NCBI RefSeq assembly: GCF_000400735.1
Contig: NZ_KE007365.1
Coordinates: forward strand, 118,178 to 182,177
DNA length: 64,000 nucleotides
Reading direction: 5' to 3'
Origin: Acinetobacter tandoii DSM 14970 = CIP 107469
GTDB lineage: Bacteria; Pseudomonadota; Gammaproteobacteria; Pseudomonadales; Moraxellaceae
Below the pieces are notes generated by a model. It was not told the origin of the DNA. It worked only from the letters and a program-made list of their open reading frames with translations, and searched no databases. Positions 1-7,705 of this stretch are shown here, in pieces. The translations under genes were made by a program, and so were the position numbers. Each line of letters opens with the position of its first letter. Within the stretch, counting starts at the first letter, position 1.

Positions 1-128
1 GATATGGCTGTATTTTCAGGTTGTACCACACTCATCTCTTGAGCGAAGCCATGTTGGGGAAAAAACATTAAAAAAGCACTCAAACACAAACTTTTATTGG
101 TATGATTCAACTCCAAGATAGAGTTCAT
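1..128 (-). CDS. N-terminus of a secreted protein (partial, runs off the window)
   Basis: An open frame on the minus strand begins with ATG at 128 and stays open to the window edge, giving 42 residues. They resemble an export signal: a short polar start with one lysine, a hydrophobic core (LCLSAFLMFF) and a likely signal peptidase site after HGFA, followed by QEMSVVQPEN. This suggests a periplasmic or outer-membrane protein, but nothing visible identifies the family. An internal ATG exists but would remove the signal. The gene is divergent from the MFS gene at 375, and the roughly 250 bases between them should hold both promoters. The call rests on the signal peptide only. Confidence 0.5.
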   Translation of the reverse strand, partial: MNSILELNHTNKSLCLSAFLMFFPQHGFAQEMSVVQPENTAI

Positions 129-374
129 ACTTAGGGTTAAAGTCGACTTTTTAAAATTGGTTTTTACAAGCATAGAATACTCTAAACTCATGATGGGTCT
201 AATCAACAGCCCTTCGTATTTGTAATGAAAAGTTTAAAATTTATACTGGCTAAAGAACTCAATTTTATTGATTTTTTCACCACAGCATAGGACTAAAATA
301 TCATACATGATTTTCATGGCTATTTTACCAGATGCTCACATTTCTTAATAAAACTTTATGAAGTTCACATTGTC

Positions 375-1694
375 ATGGAAAAAAAAGAACATCTTTTAAG
401 CACTCGTCGTTTTTTACCGATGTTTATGACTCAGTTTTTAGGCGCATTAAACGACAATGTTTATAAACAAGCCTTGCTGTTGGTGATTACTTACGGATGG
501 ATTAATCAGCAAAGTGCCAGTGTAAGTACACTCAATAACCTTGCAGCACTATTGTTTATTCTCCCGTACTTCATTTTTTCAGCAACAGCGGGACAAATTG
601 CTGACAAATATGAACGTGCGCGCTTGGTGCGTGGTATTAAAATTCTTGAAATCATTATTATGTTGATTGGTAGTGCAGGTTTTTTACTTGGACATTTATG
701 GCTATTGCTACTCGCGCTGTTCCTGATGGGCACACACTCAACCTTTTTTGGCCCTATTAAATATGCAATCTTGCCCGAAATATTAAAACCAAATGAATTG
801 ATGTCGGGCAATGCCTTATTCCAATCGGGCACTTCAATGGCTATCTTAATTGGTATGATTTTGGGTGGTGCTGTTATTTCTGCTTCAGATGGCAATTTAC
901 TCTGGATTAGCTTGACGATCGTTACGATTGCAATTTTGGGTTATTTCTCTAGCCGTTTTATTCTTAAGCAGAACATCAGCACACCTGATTTAGAAATTGA
1001 TTGGAACTTTTTCAGAACCAGTTTTAAAACATTAAAGTATGCAAAGAGCATTCCGCTCATTTATCTGGTGCTATTAGGGAACTCTTGGTATTGGTTTTAT
1101 GGAGCAACCTATTTAACCCAAATCCCACAACTAACGCAGCAAAATTTACATGCATCTGAAAATGTCGTCAGTCTTCTATTGACCTTTTTCTCTGTAGGAA
1201 TCGGTATCGGCTCATTATTATGTCGCAGAATTGGTGGCACAGAAGTTAATTTAAAAATGGTTCCAATTGGCGCCATTGGCTTAACGGTATTTGCCTTATA
1301 TTTGGCTGCCAGTCTCGCTTTTGTTCCCGTACGCACAGGGGAACTCCTACATCTTGCCGATGTATTCCAGCAAGGTTGGAGTTATTACCATGTCATGTTG
1401 GCGGTTACTCTACTTGGAATTAGTGGCGGTTTTTACATTGTTCCACTGTATGCCATGATGCAAGCGTATTCACCTCGATCACATCGTGCACGTGTTGTTG
1501 CTGCAAACAACATATTAAATGCAGTGTTTATGGTTAGCTCGGCTATTTTTTCTATTATCATTTTAAGTATTTTAAAAATTGATATTAAAATACTGTTCTG
1601 TATTACCGCTGTACTTAGTGCAATATTTAGCGTTTGGCTATTGGTTCGTTTAAAACCACTAGTCAACGCAGCTCAAGTCTCTTTAGAGGATTAA
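375..1694 (+). CDS. MFS transporter, lysophospholipid transporter LplT-like
   Basis: This 439-residue protein has about 12 hydrophobic segments and belongs to the major facilitator superfamily. The N-terminal signature FMTQFLGALNDNVYKQAL is characteristic of the LplT branch, which flips lysophospholipids across the inner membrane for re-acylation; in some bacteria the same domain is fused to the acyltransferase Aas. No acyltransferase domain follows here, so this is a stand-alone transporter. The second MFS motif appears as GQIADKYERARLVR near residue 75. The stop lies only 4 bases before coq7, so the two genes are probably co-transcribed, although no functional link between them is evident. 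The substrate is inferred from family resemblance; a generic MFS transporter is the alternative. Confidence 0.8.
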   Translation: MEKKEHLLSTRRFLPMFMTQFLGALNDNVYKQALLLVITYGWINQQSASVSTLNNLAALLFILPYFIFSATAGQIADKYERARLVRGIKILEIIIMLIGSAGFLLGHLWLLLLALFLMGTHSTFFGPIKYAILPEILKPNELMSGNALFQSGTSMAILIGMILGGAVISASDGNLLWISLTIVTIAILGYFSSRFILKQNISTPDLEIDWNFFRTSFKTLKYAKSIPLIYLVLLGNSWYWFYGATYLTQIPQLTQQNLHASENVVSLLLTFFSVGIGIGSLLCRRIGGTEVNLKMVPIGAIGLTVFALYLAASLAFVPVRTGELLHLADVFQQGWSYYHVMLAVTLLGISGGFYIVPLYAMMQAYSPRSHRARVVAANNILNAVFMVSSAIFSIIILSILKIDIKILFCITAVLSAIFSVWLLVRLKPLVNAAQVSLED

Positions 1695-1698
1695 CCCT

Positions 1699-2334
1699 AT
1701 GCGTCACTATACGGGCATTGATAAGCTCATTAACTCTTTTGACCAAGCACTTCGGAGTCTCGTGCCAGGGACGACAGCAGCTCAGCGAGAAAATCCTGCT
1801 GTTCCAGAAGAAACGCAATTGGCTGTAAGTGAAGCACGTCATGTAGCAGGACTCATGCGTGTCAACCATAGTGGTGAAGTATGTGCTCAAGCGTTATATC
1901 ATGGGCAAGCTCTCACGGCTAAACTGCCGAATGTCCGCCTTGAAATGGAAAAAGCGGCTCTTGAAGAGCAAGATCATTTAGCATGGTGTGAAGACCGCTT
2001 AAAAGAACTCGATAGCCACACCAGTTTACTCAATCCTATCTGGTATAGCTTGTCTTTTGGTATGGGGGCACTCGCTGGTATTGCAGGTGACAAATACAGT
2101 CTAGGTTTTGTGGCTGAAACTGAACGCCAAGTCAGTCTGCATTTACAACATCATATTAGTCAACTGCCTGCTCAAGATAACCGTTCACGTAAAATTTTAG
2201 AACAAATGAATGAAGATGAGCTGCATCATCGTGATACAGCGATCAATGCTGGTGGTGTAGATTTGCCTATGCCTGTTCGCATGACCATGACCGCTATTTC
2301 GAAACTCATGACTAAAACCAGTTATTTTATTTAA
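1699..2334 (+). CDS. coq7: 2-octaprenyl-3-methyl-6-methoxy-1,4-benzoquinol hydroxylase (Coq7-type)
   Basis: This 211-residue protein is a Coq7/CLK-1-type di-iron monooxygenase that hydroxylates the ring of a late ubiquinone intermediate at the inner membrane. The ligand motifs of the ferritin-like four-helix fold are visible in order: RVNHSGEVCAQALYHGQ near residue 57, EEQDHLAWCEDRL near 92, a second Glu in AETERQVSLHLQHH near 137, and NEDELHHRDTA near 176. Coq7 replaces the flavoprotein UbiF for this step in many proteobacteria, including Acinetobacter. The length is normal for the short bacterial form. The gene sits 4 bases behind the MFS gene and ends at a strong hairpin terminator. Confidence 0.95.
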   Translation: MRHYTGIDKLINSFDQALRSLVPGTTAAQRENPAVPEETQLAVSEARHVAGLMRVNHSGEVCAQALYHGQALTAKLPNVRLEMEKAALEEQDHLAWCEDRLKELDSHTSLLNPIWYSLSFGMGALAGIAGDKYSLGFVAETERQVSLHLQHHISQLPAQDNRSRKILEQMNEDELHHRDTAINAGGVDLPMPVRMTMTAISKLMTKTSYFI

Positions 2335-2354
2335 CTAACTCAATATATTTTGCA

Positions 2355-2388
2355 GTAAAAAGCAGTGCCAAATGACACTGCTTTTTAC
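2355..2388. terminator. Bidirectional terminator between coq7 and a lipoprotein gene
   Basis: A perfect 13-bp inverted repeat (2355-2367 and 2376-2388) encloses an 8-base loop. A-runs and T-runs sit inside the arms, so it can end transcription of coq7 on the plus strand and of the convergent lipoprotein gene on the minus strand. Confidence 0.85.
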
Positions 2389-2402
2389 ATTTTCAAATTT
2401 CG

Positions 2403-2930
2403 TTATTGAATTAGAACCCTGTTTCCACTTTGTTGCAAGTTACCTGTATATTTAGGTTCTAGTGAAGGGTTACCTGGATAACTTCGACCATTAAATTTTA
2501 GAATGACTTGTCCCGAACCACGTGAATAAACCGACAAATCTGACCAACCTTGCGTCTTACTATTTAAAACCACAATGGGTACATCAGCTACAGTCATTTT
2601 ACTGTGGGGCTGAAATTTATCACGACTCATGCCCTGATAAACCAATACTGTACATCCGCCTGAGCCACACCAATTTGTACCTTTCAACATCACAATCGCA
2701 TCTTGAATACTATCTTGATTCAAATCATAGAATGCATACTGATATAAAGGCTGTTCCTGAAGAGACAAATAGACAGCTTGTTTGAGCGCATGCAGCATCG
2801 TTTCATCACCAGCCAAATTTGTTGTAGAAATCGGTGGTGATCGTGTTTCTGTATTTTCCATGGGAGCATTTGAACTACATCCCACAACTAGACCACTCAG
2901 CAGTGTACATAGAAAAAGATGAATTTTCAT
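2403..2930 (-). CDS. Putative lipoprotein of unknown function
   Basis: This 175-residue protein begins with a lipoprotein signal peptide: a basic start, a hydrophobic core and the lipobox LVVGC, with the acylated cysteine at residue 18 followed by SSNAP. It is therefore expected to be anchored to an envelope membrane. The mature part contains YDLNQDSIQDAIVMLKG near residue 68, a calcium-loop-like segment of the kind seen in FG-GAP or EF-hand-like repeats, and a Cys-Gly-rich stretch (WCGSGGCTVLVYQG) that could form a disulfide. The rest is not recognised. It is convergent with coq7 and shares its terminator. Envelope location is well supported; function is unknown. Confidence 0.75.
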   Translation of the reverse strand: MKIHLFLCTLLSGLVVGCSSNAPMENTETRSPPISTTNLAGDETMLHALKQAVYLSLQEQPLYQYAFYDLNQDSIQDAIVMLKGTNWCGSGGCTVLVYQGMSRDKFQPHSKMTVADVPIVVLNSKTQGWSDLSVYSRGSGQVILKFNGRSYPGNPSLEPKYTGNLQQSGNRVLIQ

Positions 2931-2995
2931 AACAGCAAATCTCTTACAGCTGATTCAATGTTCATTTTAAAATAGTCAATGAAACTGCCTCGTTT

Positions 2996-3445
2996 TTATG
3001 TATTAATAACTTCTAGACATTTAATTGTAGGGAACTCATGTTTTGAATCCTCAAAACTTGGATGTGACCAAACATCCACCATCGGAATTTTCACATCGAG
3101 TGCTAAAGGCATTTTTTTAGGGTTAAATTGCATCTGCTCTAATGACATTCCCCATGCAATCAAATCAACATCCAATGAGATTTGATGAGATGGTCGAACA
3201 CGACCTGTATCCGCTTCCCATTGCTTTAATTGTGCAATAATTTGCTCAGGGTTTAATTTTGAATGTAATAGGCAAGCTGCATTCCAATAGTCTGCCCCTA
3301 CACCATCACGGCATGGAATCACATAAATTTTAGAAAACTCAACCACACCAAGCCCACATATCTGATGATAGGCATAACGAAAATTGTGTTGGGAATTAAG
3401 ATTACTCGCCAGTGCTAAGGCGTAAATCGTTTCGGTGGCGTTCAA
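2996..3445 (-). CDS. folK: 2-amino-4-hydroxy-6-hydroxymethyldihydropteridine diphosphokinase (FolK)
   Basis: This 149-residue protein matches HPPK, which transfers pyrophosphate from ATP to hydroxymethyl-dihydropterin in folate synthesis. The start ALALASNLNS corresponds to the family's ALGSN motif, DYWNAACLLHSKLNPEQ to the substrate-binding loop, and RVRPSHQISLDVDLIAWG to the conserved R...LDVDLI magnesium/ATP motif. The last is slightly divergent, with HQIS where pRtiD is usual. The gene starts inside folB and overlaps it by 44 bases in a different frame, consistent with translational coupling of two consecutive folate enzymes. Only the divergent catalytic loop lowers confidence. Confidence 0.85.
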   Translation of the reverse strand: MNATETIYALALASNLNSQHNFRYAYHQICGLGVVEFSKIYVIPCRDGVGADYWNAACLLHSKLNPEQIIAQLKQWEADTGRVRPSHQISLDVDLIAWGMSLEQMQFNPKKMPLALDVKIPMVDVWSHPSFEDSKHEFPTIKCLEVINT

Positions 3446-3782
3446 TACGAATTCCTACAGAATTGGCTTCTGCAATAATGGCAGGCTTACGAATCGTAAT
3501 TTTAATCGATTCTATCGCAGGATAGGTAGAAAAAAGCGCATTAAGTACCAATTTTGCAGCATGTTCAATTAATTTAGGCTGAGCTTTTTGGATCACTTCT
3601 GCAGAAATGCTACAAATTTCTGCATAATTTAATGTATCTTCAAGTTCATCTGAACTGGCTGCTACCTCTAAATTGGTATGAATCATCAAATCTAACATTA
3701 AAGGTTGAATGATCTGTCGCTCCCAATCAAAGCAACCTACCACCGTATTCACCTTTAAGCCTTCAATGACTATCGCATCCAT
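3402..3782 (-). CDS. folB: Dihydroneopterin aldolase (FolB)
   Basis: This 126-residue protein has the usual FolB length and opening, with IVIEGLKVNTVVGCFDWER, where the Glu and the GxxxWER motif are family hallmarks. Later it shows LNYAEICSISAEVI and LIEHAAKLVLNAL, helix segments of the tunnelling fold, and ends with a region resembling VGIRIERHRN. The enzyme cleaves dihydroneopterin to hydroxymethyl-dihydropterin, the substrate of FolK, whose gene overlaps its 3' end by 44 bases. A 12-bp inverted repeat lies just upstream, between this gene and the ABC1-family gene. Confidence 0.9.
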   Translation of the reverse strand: MDAIVIEGLKVNTVVGCFDWERQIIQPLMLDLMIHTNLEVAASSDELEDTLNYAEICSISAEVIQKAQPKLIEHAAKLVLNALFSTYPAIESIKITIRKPAIIAEANSVGIRIERHRNDLRLSTGE

Positions 3783-3806
3783 AAAATATGACCCTTAAAT
3801 TCCAAA

Positions 3807-3847
3807 CTATTCATGGCTTAGTGGCTCTGCCTTTTAGCCATGAATAG
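3807..3847. other. Long inverted repeat between the ABC1-family gene and folB
   Basis: A perfect 12-bp inverted repeat (3807-3818 and 3836-3847) surrounds a 17-base loop. It lies just downstream of the ABC1-family gene and upstream of folB on the minus strand. There is no clean T-run after it, so it could be a weak terminator, an mRNA-stabilising hairpin or a protein site. Confidence 0.45.
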
Positions 3848-3865
3848 ATAATCGAAATTTGAATA

Positions 3866-5167
3866 TTAATTTTTCAACATCAAACTTGGATCGATAGTTT
3901 GCACCATTTGCAAACGTTGGTCTGCATAAATATCGGTATATGGTGCAAGAACGCGCATAAATCGATCAAAATACAGCATTTGTTTGAACAATAAGGCAAA
4001 ATCACGCGGGAAACGGATACCATGACGCTCACCAACAGCAACCATGTCCATCATAATGTCATTTAAGTCCGCTGGGTTAGAACTCAAAACTTCTTGAGGA
4101 TCAGCCAACAAAACACCACTAAAGAGTCGTTCCAAATCTGCAGCTAAGACCTGAGTATCAATAGCGACATCAGTCATCCCCATTTTGAGCATGTTCTCTG
4201 CCATGAGCTTATAGTCTGTCCGTTGCAATGCATCCATAAATGCCATACAAGCGGTCCAAACTTCAGGTTTCAATTGCCCCACAATACCAAAGTCAATAAA
4301 ACCAATCCGTCCATCTTCAAGCAGCATTAAATTACCAGCATGCAAATCTGCATGGAAGCTATTACACATCATGAGACTACCAAACCAAGTATTCATTGCT
4401 GTAATGAGTACTTGCGATGGATCTTTAGAGTATTTTTTTACCACTTCAAAATCAGTCAAAGGTACGCCGAATAAACGTTGCATCGTCAACACACGGCGGG
4501 TTGAAAACTGATGATAAACTTTGGGTGCAGTTGCAGCTTTATTATTTGTCACATTCAAATAATTGACAAAATCATCAATATTTTGGGCTTCTTCAATAAA
4601 ATCAACTTCACGAACCATACGGGTTTTAATTTCATCGACAATGTCTGCCAATGATGCAAATTTAACTTTGGGTACTGCTTTTTCCAAAATTTTGGTAGCC
4701 CAGTGCAAGACATTCAAATCGGTATAGAGAATTGTTTCTACACCTGGTTTTTGAACTTTGAGTACAACATCTTCACCTGTGACCAACTTGGCAGCATATA
4801 CTTGTGCAATCGAAGCAGATGCTAGCGGCTTTTCTTCAATTGAAGCAAAGATTTCATCTAAATTTCGACCAGCAAATTCAGAGGCTAAAACCTGTTGAAC
4901 ATAGCTAAACGGTAAAGATGGCGTCTGGTCTAAGCAACCTTGAAATTCCTCTACAAACTCACGCGGAAATAACGATGGTGTACTTGCAATAAATTGCCCA
5001 AGCTTAATATAGGTCGAACCTAAATCTTCAAAAGTTTCACGCATTAATTTGGCATTACTTGGCTTTTCAGTTGCATATTTAAAGCCAGCCTTTGCCGCAA
5101 CAACTGCGGTTTCCCCCATACGGGCAACGGAACGCAGTCCATCGAGCCAGATATTATTTTTCATCAT
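3866..5167 (-). CDS. ABC1/UbiB (AarF) family atypical kinase-like protein
   Basis: This 433-residue protein carries the motifs of the ABC1/ADCK/UbiB family: the KxGQ signature in STYIKLGQFIASTPSLFP near residue 55, an alanine-rich loop (ASASIAQVYAA) replacing the usual glycine loop near 117, a lysine in VVLKVQKPG, the catalytic-loop analogue FHADLHAGNLM near 272, and the metal-binding IDFGIVGQL. Family members support coenzyme Q synthesis, apparently as ATPases. UbiB itself is usually longer, has C-terminal transmembrane helices and lies next to ubiE/ubiJ; neither is the case here, so this is probably a UbiB paralogue. Its substrate is unknown. Confidence 0.85.
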   Translation of the reverse strand: MMKNNIWLDGLRSVARMGETAVVAAKAGFKYATEKPSNAKLMRETFEDLGSTYIKLGQFIASTPSLFPREFVEEFQGCLDQTPSLPFSYVQQVLASEFAGRNLDEIFASIEEKPLASASIAQVYAAKLVTGEDVVLKVQKPGVETILYTDLNVLHWATKILEKAVPKVKFASLADIVDEIKTRMVREVDFIEEAQNIDDFVNYLNVTNNKAATAPKVYHQFSTRRVLTMQRLFGVPLTDFEVVKKYSKDPSQVLITAMNTWFGSLMMCNSFHADLHAGNLMLLEDGRIGFIDFGIVGQLKPEVWTACMAFMDALQRTDYKLMAENMLKMGMTDVAIDTQVLAADLERLFSGVLLADPQEVLSSNPADLNDIMMDMVAVGERHGIRFPRDFALLFKQMLYFDRFMRVLAPYTDIYADQRLQMVQTIDPSLMLKN

Positions 5168-5212
5168 ATTTAAATGTGGTTAAAAATTCATAGTCGTGAG
5201 TTTAACAAAAAA

Positions 5213-6001
5213 TTAAGACTCTAAGGTCGATCTTGCCTGACAGTCTGAACAATTTTGGTCTCTCTCAAATGCCAAGATTCGCTGTTTCATAGTTAAACCA
5301 TCCCAAAGCAACAGTTTCTGAAGTAATGGCATACGGTTTAAACCTAAGTACAATAAAGCATGATGCGCTTGCAAACTGGCCATCACATTCGGCGTGGTCG
5401 AAAGTACACCCGAATCGGCACAGCGTAGGCTTTCATTGTTATGCTGTTCTTTAGGGAATAAACAGTTATAACAGGCAGAGTCCCCTTCAACCATGAATAA
5501 TTGCCCTTGAAAACCAATTGCTGACGCACTAATCAAGGCAACATTCAGTTGTTTACAAATTTGGTTAACCAAATAACGCGTGGTGAAATTATCGCAACCA
5601 TCAAGCACTAAATCTTGCTCGCTAACCAATGATATGGCATTGGTTTCATCGAGTTTGGCGACATGATGTTCAACCCGAATATGTGGATTTATTTGAACTA
5701 AGCGCTTTGCCAGAATCTCTGATTTATAAAAACCAATGTCCGATTGAGTAAATGCAATTTGTCGCTGTAAATTACTGATCTCAATATGATCTGCATCAAT
5801 TAGGGTTATTTTACCTACCCCTGCACGTGCCAATAACTCTGCAACTGTACAGCCAATTCCCCCACATCCTACAATCAGAACATTCGCTAATTTTAGTTTT
5901 TCTTGTGCGTCTAAATCCCAACCTTCTAACAAAATTTGTCGGCTATACAAATGCATTTCTTCGTCTGTTAATTCCAGATCATTCTCAGGTACTAAATTCA
6001 C
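5213..6001 (-). CDS. moeB: MoeB/ThiF-type sulfur-carrier adenylyltransferase
   Basis: This 262-residue E1-like enzyme has the nucleotide-binding loop VLIVGCGGIGCTVAELLARAG, the ATP-binding NLQRQ motif, the acidic DGCDNFTTRYL segment, and two zinc-binding cysteine pairs (CYNC near residue 180 and CSDC near 252). MoeB adenylates the C-terminal glycine of MoaD for molybdopterin synthesis, and ThiF does the same for ThiS. No carrier protein gene is adjacent, so the choice of MoeB rests on length and overall pattern. The start is GTG at 6001, preceded by GGAAG. No rhodanese domain is attached. Confidence 0.8.
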   Translation of the reverse strand: MNLVPENDLELTDEEMHLYSRQILLEGWDLDAQEKLKLANVLIVGCGGIGCTVAELLARAGVGKITLIDADHIEISNLQRQIAFTQSDIGFYKSEILAKRLVQINPHIRVEHHVAKLDETNAISLVSEQDLVLDGCDNFTTRYLVNQICKQLNVALISASAIGFQGQLFMVEGDSACYNCLFPKEQHNNESLRCADSGVLSTTPNVMASLQAHHALLYLGLNRMPLLQKLLLWDGLTMKQRILAFERDQNCSDCQARSTLES

Positions 6002-6215
6002 TGTTCTTCCGTTGAAGGGGTTGTGACTACTGGCTAATTATAATGGATAACTTGGCGTTGCCGACTAAATTTTATTACACTTAATAAGTGACTTAGTGCA
6101 CTAATTCAGCATTATTAAGTTAAAATATGAACAGTTACCGCGTCTAATTTCGGACGAAGTTATTTATTTCAGGTATGCTGAAATAAAACGTATAAATGTA
6201 AAAAACTCGCACGTT

Positions 6216-6695
6216 ATGAAATTATATTATTCTGCTTTCTTCGTCTGTACTCTAGCAGCAGCATCTGTTTATATTTATGCTGCGCAACAAGACTCAACTT
6301 CATTTAATGTCAGCATCACCATTAAAGAGATGTGTAATGTCACAACAGGAAATGGAACAGACTTAGATTTTGGTACAGTCAGTCGTGCATCGAATCCCAA
6401 TATGAAAAGTACTCACCTTGCTGTAACTTGTACACAAGGTACCCCTTATAATATCGCTCTACAAAGTCAACGAAAGATGACTTCCACTGAAGTCAATAAT
6501 GTCAGTATTCCCTACAACCTCTATCAAGATGCCAATAGAACTACTCTTTGGGGAGCTGAAGTTCAAAATGCTTATCGCAATATAGGTACAGGTAGAACAC
6601 AAACCCTGCCAGTGTGGGGCACAATAAATCACTCCGATACAGATGTGCCCGCTGGGGTTTATAGTGATAAAGTCACTGCTGTGATTACCTATTAA
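6216..6695 (+). CDS. Spore coat U (SCPU) domain pilus subunit, convergent to the pilus operon
   Basis: This 159-residue protein has an N-terminal signal sequence (hydrophobic residues 5-22, cleavage near YAAQQ) followed by a single SCPU/Csu-type domain. The domain begins with FNVSITIKEMCNVT and ends in the beta-strand TAVITY, typical of subunits of archaic chaperone-usher pili. Two conserved cysteines (in EMCNV and AVTCTQG) probably form the disulfide. It resembles the operon's major subunit at 10839-11309 in layout (CxF..., PYKLYQD-type segment, DTVVATVTY-type end). It lies on the opposite strand to the operon, and its stop codon overlaps the stop of the tip-protein gene. Export and polymerisation presumably need the chaperone and usher next door. 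Confidence 0.8.
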   Translation: MKLYYSAFFVCTLAAASVYIYAAQQDSTSFNVSITIKEMCNVTTGNGTDLDFGTVSRASNPNMKSTHLAVTCTQGTPYNIALQSQRKMTSTEVNNVSIPYNLYQDANRTTLWGAEVQNAYRNIGTGRTQTLPVWGTINHSDTDVPAGVYSDKVTAVITY

Positions 6696-7705
6696 TAAGT
6701 TAATGTGACCGTGATGGTATCTTGATATTCTCCTGGCGGAACACTCAAGGCACTAGGTGGAACTTTGCCATAAATTTGAATCGTTTGCGTCCCATTCGTC
6801 CCTGTCCCCTGTGAAGTATTCATATTATTCCAAGACTCCTTATAACTCACATCTTGGTAAAGATCATAAGCAATGTAGTCTGCACCATTTCGCATACGGC
6901 GAGTTTTACCATCATAATTCAGCCCTTGATCCAACCCTACCTTCCATGTTGTATTGAGTGGGCAAGATAAACTGACAGTTGTACTACTCATAACCCCTTT
7001 AGATAAATCATCAATATGCCCAAAATTTAAGTCTGAGGCTGCCATAAGGTTACAACTATTTTCATAATTGGCAGTTACACTTAGGCTATTTGATGTTTGA
7101 TTTGAAGATTGCTTCGCCATCACATCTTCTGTAGTTGGCTGTTTTTCTTCACTAAAGCCGTATAATAAGGTGACCGCAATATCATTATTATTCCTAAAAC
7201 TACCTGCGGTGACATTTTGACCCGAGTATACCAATCCATATAAAGGCAAATCGAACACTTTGGTATTTTGATTGATTGATATCGTTTTATAAACACACTG
7301 TAGCGTCGATAAATCGGCTTTAGTATCAATACGTTTCGTTAAAGCAGCATCATAAAACAGGTCATATGATAAGTAACTCTGTGGCCAAGTGGAGTAATTA
7401 ACCATCAAACGTCTGTTATTAAGTAAACCCAATCCCCCTACTGTTGCATATGGACACAATGCAACATTCACCGTTTGTTTATGTCCATATTGATTACACG
7501 TTACTTGCCAGTTGGTGTAATTACTTTTACCTTTACTCGAAACAGAACCAAAATTTAAGGCTGGACCTGACAGCCAACAACTTCCCGTAGCTGCATGTGC
7601 AGAAGAACTCAACAAAGTTGTACTAAAAATGATAATGACTGCAAATAGGCTATATAAACTCAACGCTCGAATTATTGTTTTCTGAGAGAAAAGACTTACT
7701 GACAT
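6692..7705 (-). CDS. Two-domain SCPU tip protein of an archaic pilus (CsuE-like)
   Basis: This 337-residue protein has a signal peptide (hydrophobic core near residues 15-32, cleavage after SAHA) and two SCPU domains in tandem, roughly residues 38-180 and 205-337. Each starts with a cysteine and a FG-type segment (LNFGSVSSKG; LNFGHIDDLSKG); the second ends with the donor-like strand DTITVTLTY. This two-domain layout and the last place in the operon match CsuE, the tip adhesin of the A. baumannii Csu pilus. The gene overlaps the usher gene by 10 bases. At its 3' end it overlaps the convergent subunit gene by 4 bases, so the two stop codons interlock. Confidence 0.8.
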   Translation of the reverse strand: MSVSLFSQKTIIRALSLYSLFAVIIIFSTTLLSSSAHAATGSCWLSGPALNFGSVSSKGKSNYTNWQVTCNQYGHKQTVNVALCPYATVGGLGLLNNRRLMVNYSTWPQSYLSYDLFYDAALTKRIDTKADLSTLQCVYKTISINQNTKVFDLPLYGLVYSGQNVTAGSFRNNNDIAVTLLYGFSEEKQPTTEDVMAKQSSNQTSNSLSVTANYENSCNLMAASDLNFGHIDDLSKGVMSSTTVSLSCPLNTTWKVGLDQGLNYDGKTRRMRNGADYIAYDLYQDVSYKESWNNMNTSQGTGTNGTQTIQIYGKVPPSALSVPPGEYQDTITVTLTY

